Source: Amphimedon queenslandica
Taxonomy: Eukaryota; Porifera; Demospongiae; Haplosclerida; Niphatidae
Assembly (NCBI RefSeq): GCF_000090795.2
Contig: NW_003546475.1
Coordinates: 70,591 to 134,590, forward strand
Reading direction: 5' to 3'
DNA: 64,000 bases
Numbering within the stretch: position 1 is the stretch's first letter; every line of letters starts with the position of its first letter. Position numbers and translations under genes: made by a program. Under the pieces are notes generated by a model. That model had not been told where the DNA came from. It did no database searches and saw only the letters and a program-made list of their open reading frames with translations. Positions 59,462-64,000 of this stretch are shown piece by piece.

Positions 59462-60544
59462 GACTGAGATGTAGGAAGGAGGGGTAAACTTAAAGTAGGC
59501 GGGATTTATAAGACATAGGTGTGGTTACTGACCACGTGTGCGCACGTGGATCTAATCTAGACTTAAAATTTAAATACTTTTAATCATAGATATTATATGC
59601 TTTAAAGTCAAGACAACCATAAGCCAGTGCTGTTTTGGTAAGATTAGATATTTGCCTCAATATCATTTATTGTTTTTCCTTTTTTCTTTCTCCCTTTCTC
59701 TCAAATAGCTACCAAAGAGTCTTCACTAGATCATGGAATAGCTAAGTTCTCTATTGATAGTCTACACATTATAGTTATGTTCACAACAATGCGTACAAAC
59801 AGCATGTACCAGTTTATTTTTGTGCTGAAATATGTTCACATATTTTGTGATGCGCCCTCAATTTGCAAAAAATTGCCAAATTTAATTTAAATGAAATCTA
59901 AATTAATTCTTTAGAAATAGAAATTGTGAAAGTACTTCACCACAAAAATAAACCAGTATATAGTATTGAAAAATTGATGTATTATGGTTGTTACTCTTGT
60001 ATAAATCTTTTTCTATAAAGTAAATTTTATGCATCTGCTATCAAAAATACGACACATAGTAACTCATGAATGAATGAATGAACAACAGACAGACAACATG
60101 AAGGCCTAGTCCTTGCCTATAATTTCTGGAACCAAAAATTAAAGAACTAACACACATGTAAAACAACATCATTCATATCAATAGTAACAAGTGTAAAATA
60201 TCTCTATACTACATAATTGTACAACAAGAATGTCTCATTAATCAACAAAAGCACCCAAAACCATAGATAGATTTAGTATAGCCAAAAGTAATTATACTAA
60301 GAATAATGGGCTAATCTTGAGTAAAATGATGAAAGCAATAATTCTGCTCTTCCTAAAAATGGCTCCGAAATCACCCCCAATTTTTATTACATTTTCTGAC
60401 ACATATTGATGTCCTTATGCTATGTATCTGTAATATTTGAAACTTTTTCATTCTTTTCTCTTCATTTCTCTCTTCTTTATAGACTGAGCCAGTAGTACAG
60501 TTAATGATCAATATATTGATTACATGATGTTAAACTCAAAGTTT
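59462..60544. other. Mostly intergenic, with possible upstream exons
   Basis: Two strong pyrimidine-tract acceptors on the + strand (before 59709 and before 60483) could open exons of the DOC-like gene that follows, but the coding content after them is unconvincing. A copy of the dispersed repeat lies near 60340-60430. Confidence 0.35.
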
Positions 60545-63500
60545 CCTCCAATGATGGAATGTCTAACAATTTAACTGATGGATCTACTAAAACATTCTGG
60601 GAATCAAGAGATGAGCCTGGAGGAAAACCTGGTCCTATACACTCACTTGTGACATAATAATCAAACCATTTGGTGTCTGCTGCATATTGACAATACTAAA
60701 GACTCTGGGGTTAGTGATTCTCAGTCTCATAATTTAATACCCATACTATATACTTTGATACCTATACTTTGTTCTTGCACATTTACTTTTATGCTTCATT
60801 TTCTCCATTATTATTTTTGCTATTATTGTTTTTGTTGTTACTATTATTGTTATTATTATAATTTATAGCAAAGAGTGGAGCAGTTAGTATTGTTGGTTGG
60901 ACCGGATGAGGATGGACTTAAAGAAGTTGACGAAGTATTTTAAACTAATTAATAATACAAAATACATGTACATGATGCACGATGTACAGCTGCATACACT
61001 CTACATGTACATGTTCAATGCTCTGTTTAAATTTTTGTGGCTGACAGTAAGTGGATGGAACTCTAATGATTTCATCAGTTTTAATTTTTAATAACTGGCC
61101 CCAAAACCACAAAAACACAAAAATGCACTACCACAAAATTATCTGTTATAAGAAAGCACCAAAGCACTTCTACTCTGTTGTATTGCATGGCCAAAAGCAG
61201 CTTTATTTCATGTCATCATGGATAATGATTATTATTAATTTGTCACTCATCATCATTTTTGATGTTAGTGCAAACAGTAACACTTGTTAATTTTGATTGA
61301 TTTTGAATAAATATTTTTTTAATATAAGCCAAGATAACTAATTAATCAAAGATGTAATAATTATTATGACAGTTAAGCAAAAAGATGCCTAAAGCATCAA
61401 AAATAAACTGTGCATGTCCACGAGTGCTAAAGTTCTTGGCTGATGAGACTTTTACTGACTCTCACAATAATGGTAACTGAAATTGTCAGCATTCCTGATT
61501 GCTTTGGCAGGATCAGACTTGGCAAAACCCTTACATTTATCAGGACCATATCCTTCATCATCACGAGCAGCAAAAGCATGAGCCCACTCGTGTAACAGTG
61601 TGCGCTCCTTAGTGTAGCTAGTACCCTTGCAAGCTATTGGCTCTTTGTAGAAATAATCACAGAGATACACCACTGTTTGAGAATATGATTTATATGTGTA
61701 TGCTATTGCGTTAGGGTGGTCCTTGCACTTTGGACCATTATTGTAATAAGTGACAGTTTTGCTTCCTAGTCCAGTCCTCATCTTACCGTACAAGTCTTTA
61801 ACAGTGTTAGCCCTTGCTGCTGTGTATGCACCAAACCATGTGACATATAGATTATTGTTACCAACTCCACCTTTAGCTTTATCGATTCCAGCACAGAGCC
61901 TCTTGTGGGCTTCCAGTGTATTATCGTTGTCCCTGCTACCATTAAAATTAGCTGCAGTACAGGATTCAATGTAGACTGTGTAATCAAGTTCTACTTTTTG
62001 TTCCTTTGGCCTTGAGAAAAGATCAGTGCCTTCCAAATAAATATGAACTGATTCACATGCAGATGAGTCCTTAAGCTGATCAATAAACATTGCATTCATC
62101 TCATTCACTGACAGATACTGTAAAGGTCTACTGTATTGTACAGTGTAAAGACCATCAGTATTAATGCTAAAAGCATCAGTGATTTGGACTGAGGCAGAAA
62201 TACTCTCACCTGCCTTCAAGAGAGCAAACTCATCCTTTGTAGGAGGGAGACGATAAATGTAGATACCTTCATATTCCAGTGGACGACCATCAAGAGAGAC
62301 AGAGACAAATTGAGAGTAGAGTCCTTCAAGAGGAGTGTTACGTTTCAGTAGATAAAGATCCTCATTTGCATTGTTGGTAAACTCAAAAGAGCAAGCAACT
62401 GCAGAAAGAGCTTTATCACAAGCCATGTCAAGAGAGACTGGCCAGCCATTAGCACTGCATGTACAAGAGAAAAGTAAAATTGATTTGATACTGTAGTAAC
62501 ATACCTCAGAGCACAGGTCAGGTAAGTAACCAGACAGAAGAGTGAGAGTAGAGTCTTCATGATTCCTTTCTTTTAATAAAGAGTATTCCTTCTTCTTGTG
62601 AGATGATTTTTTGTTTCAGTAGAAGTGATTCACTGCTGCTGGTCACCTCCTATTGGTACTATTAGGTAGCCACTTAAAATAATAGTATACTGTATAGGTC
62701 ATTAGTATTAATGAGTCTACTCACTGAACATAATGTTCAGTGGGTAGACTCATTAATACTAATGACCTATTCAGTATACTATTCACATATTGAAGTGTCT
62801 GGTGACCTGTGGATAGATGTAGTTTTCACAGTCTATAGTATTTGGCTTGAAGCTGAGCAGACTATCATCCAAATTACAATGATGTCTGTGAAGAGAGTAA
62901 AAAAACATGTATTAAACTAACATTATAGCATATTTCCCTTGGATGTTTTATAGACATTATTGAGAGTTCCAATTAGCTTGGAGCCAGCTAGTGATTGTTC
63001 AATACATTGCTTTAACACAAATCATTTTAGCATACCTTTTACACACAAGGCACAACTATACATGCATAGTATAGACAATCAATGCTTCATGAATAGTTTA
63101 AACAATGTCTTTGCCTGAGGACATTGATGACATTGATGTGTTAGTTATTGCAATATTGTGGGATAAAAGTTCATAAAACTGATAGTGTTGTACTATAGCA
63201 GTACATGTCACTTGTACTTTAAGTACAATACACGTACAATACAGTACTTAAGAGGTGCGTTAATTGGAGTGAGTACCATATCATGTGTTGTGGCTCTGGA
63301 AGTGTTGTGCATATCATCAAGAAGCTCTTAATTTAGTACATGTACATGTAGATTTATAATTTCTTTCAAATAATTTTAACTATTTTTTTAAATTAATTTT
63401 TAGTGTAAATTAAGCACCAGTCACTCTGGATGGAAGACACTGAGTGTTCCTGAGGATATTCCAGATGTTTCATTGGTCAGATTTGAGTTACGAGGTTCTC

Positions 63501-63598
63501 AGAACAACATAAGAGTAAGACCAGTAGCACTACTGGAGTATCCTGAGCTCACCCACTCAGTATCCAATGGAACTGTAAATAGGGAACTGGCTATGTAG
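60545..63598 (+). CDS. DOC/APC10-like domain gene, 3' exons (possibly broken)
   Basis: Fragments on the + strand line up with one galactose-binding-like DOC domain: about 60545-60633 (NLTDGSTKTFWESRDEPGG), 60667-60708 (IWCLLHIDNTKDSG, then a GT donor), 60869-60934 (QRVEQLVLLVGPDEDGLK, acceptor and donor both good) and 63404-63598 (SGWKTLSVPEDIPDVSLVRF, then NNIRVRPV; stop TAG). The last three join in phase 0. The first two are out of frame with each other, with about 30 extra bases and stops between them (60634-60666), so the gene may be broken, or a splice site escaped me. Such domains occur in large ubiquitin-ligase proteins and usually end in a VRVRQVKVLG-type strand. The 2.5-kb last intron contains the M35 protease gene on the other strand. 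Upstream exons are unknown. Confidence 0.4.
61452..62560 (-). CDS. Secreted M35 (aspzincin) metalloendopeptidase
   Basis: A zinc endopeptidase of the deuterolysin / peptidyl-Lys (M35) family, predicted secreted. Exon 1 (62560-62504) codes the signal peptide MKTLLSLFCLVTYLTCAL. After a 46-bp intron the second exon runs to the stop near 61452. The amino half is the beta-sandwich domain seen in this family (VACSFEFTNNANEDLYLLKR, YTVQYSRPL). The carboxyl half is the catalytic domain: CTAANFNG region, RTLLHEWAHAFAARDDEGYG, then NADNFSYHYCES. HEWAH supplies two zinc His and the Glu. The following D-x-x-YG is the aspzincin third ligand, although the usual GT before it is AR. The family is commonest in fungi and bacteria and uncommon in animals. 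An intron and a eukaryotic signal peptide show it is a resident gene. Confidence 0.87.
62682..62782. repeat. Near-perfect 101-bp palindrome
   Basis: ATAGTATACTGTATAGGTCA and onward returns inverted around ACATAATGT, giving two arms of about 45 bases with only a few mismatches. It lies about 120 bp upstream of the M35 gene. Confidence 0.85.
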
Positions 63599-64000
63599 AA
63601 GGATTGTGAAGCACAGGCACCAAGACTGTTTGGTTAATGATATCACAAGTAATTTTTATTATTATTGATTAGTAGTAGTATTTTCATTCATAATTCCATG
63701 ATTAATTTCTGGGTGCATGATGTATTTTGTTCATCCTTAATTTTGATTTTGGTTCATTTGGCTTCTAACATTTAGGAAACAGCCAAAAACTTTTTGAAGA
63801 AATTTGTGAATGAAAAACTATGCTATGTTGCTTGGCAAAACATTATACATGTACAATGTACATGTACATGATGTAGACCTCAAGAATCAAAATTTAATGC
63901 ATATAAAATGCTTGATTTAAGACCAAAGATGTATCCAAACTCTTGAGTTTACTGTCATCATGGTAAACATCAATGTTAAAAGAGCCATTATTAACCATAA
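63599..64000. other. Downstream flank
   Basis: AT-rich, with an ACATGTACAATGTACATGTACATG palindromic cluster near 63848-63870. No gene is seen before the window ends. Confidence 0.4.

Overview
The window is a eukaryotic, gene-dense but AT-rich metazoan sequence with many small GT-AG introns. It is almost certainly from a demosponge, and very likely Amphimedon queenslandica. The strongest evidence is a complete hedgling gene: a Hedgehog-type amino-terminal domain fused to VWA, cadherin, Ig and EGF domains and a transmembrane segment. That architecture is known from sponges and cnidarians. A fibrillar collagen gene built from 54-bp exons and animal-type ORC4, PEX12, ACBD5, RNF14, LIV-1 ZIP and DAZAP2 genes agree with this. 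Gene models were built by eye, by joining open segments at plausible splice sites; no alignment or search was run.

Layout. 1-368: 3' end of a TMUB-like ubiquitin-domain membrane protein (+). 688-6275: fibrillar collagen (-). 6712-10702: ORC4 (+), divergent from the collagen. 10794-12161: PEX12 (+). 12284-20662: hedgling (-), convergent with PEX12. 21941-31417: ACBD5-like tail-anchored acyl-CoA-binding protein (+), with a 6.8-kb intron. 31489-34863: ZIP zinc-transporter pseudogene interrupted by a DNA transposon (+). 35306-39659: intact LIV-1 ZIP gene (+). About 40055-41390 and 41460-46370: truncated copies of RNF14 and ACBD5. 46634-48561: a second intact ZIP gene with altered metal-site motifs (+). 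48891-51374: RNF14-like RBR ubiquitin ligase (+), with an assembly gap in its intron. 51955-55381 and 55631-57177: two tandem DAZAP2-like genes (-). 58319-59461: a predicted myristoylated protein with a trypsin-like fold remnant (-). 60545-63598: exons of a DOC-like domain gene (+), whose intron appears to hold a secreted M35 (aspzincin) metalloprotease gene on the opposite strand (61452-62560).

The middle third (about 28-51 kb) is a tandem segmental duplication of an ancestral ACBD5-ZIP-RNF14 block. The unit boundaries are marked by truncated ACBD5 and RNF14 copies. One ZIP copy died and carries a transposon with an exact 8-bp target duplication, which in turn holds a second element with an exact 10-bp duplication. 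Another element with related ends and also a 10-bp duplication lies at 53552-54176.

Functionally the genes are a mixed neighbourhood rather than one pathway. Two groupings stand out: two peroxisome-related membrane proteins (PEX12 and ACBD5-like) flank hedgling, and the ZIP cluster carries metal-response-like motifs in its first introns. Introns and spacers are full of short inverted-repeat elements, a dispersed AT-rich repeat family and palindromic ACATGT repeats.
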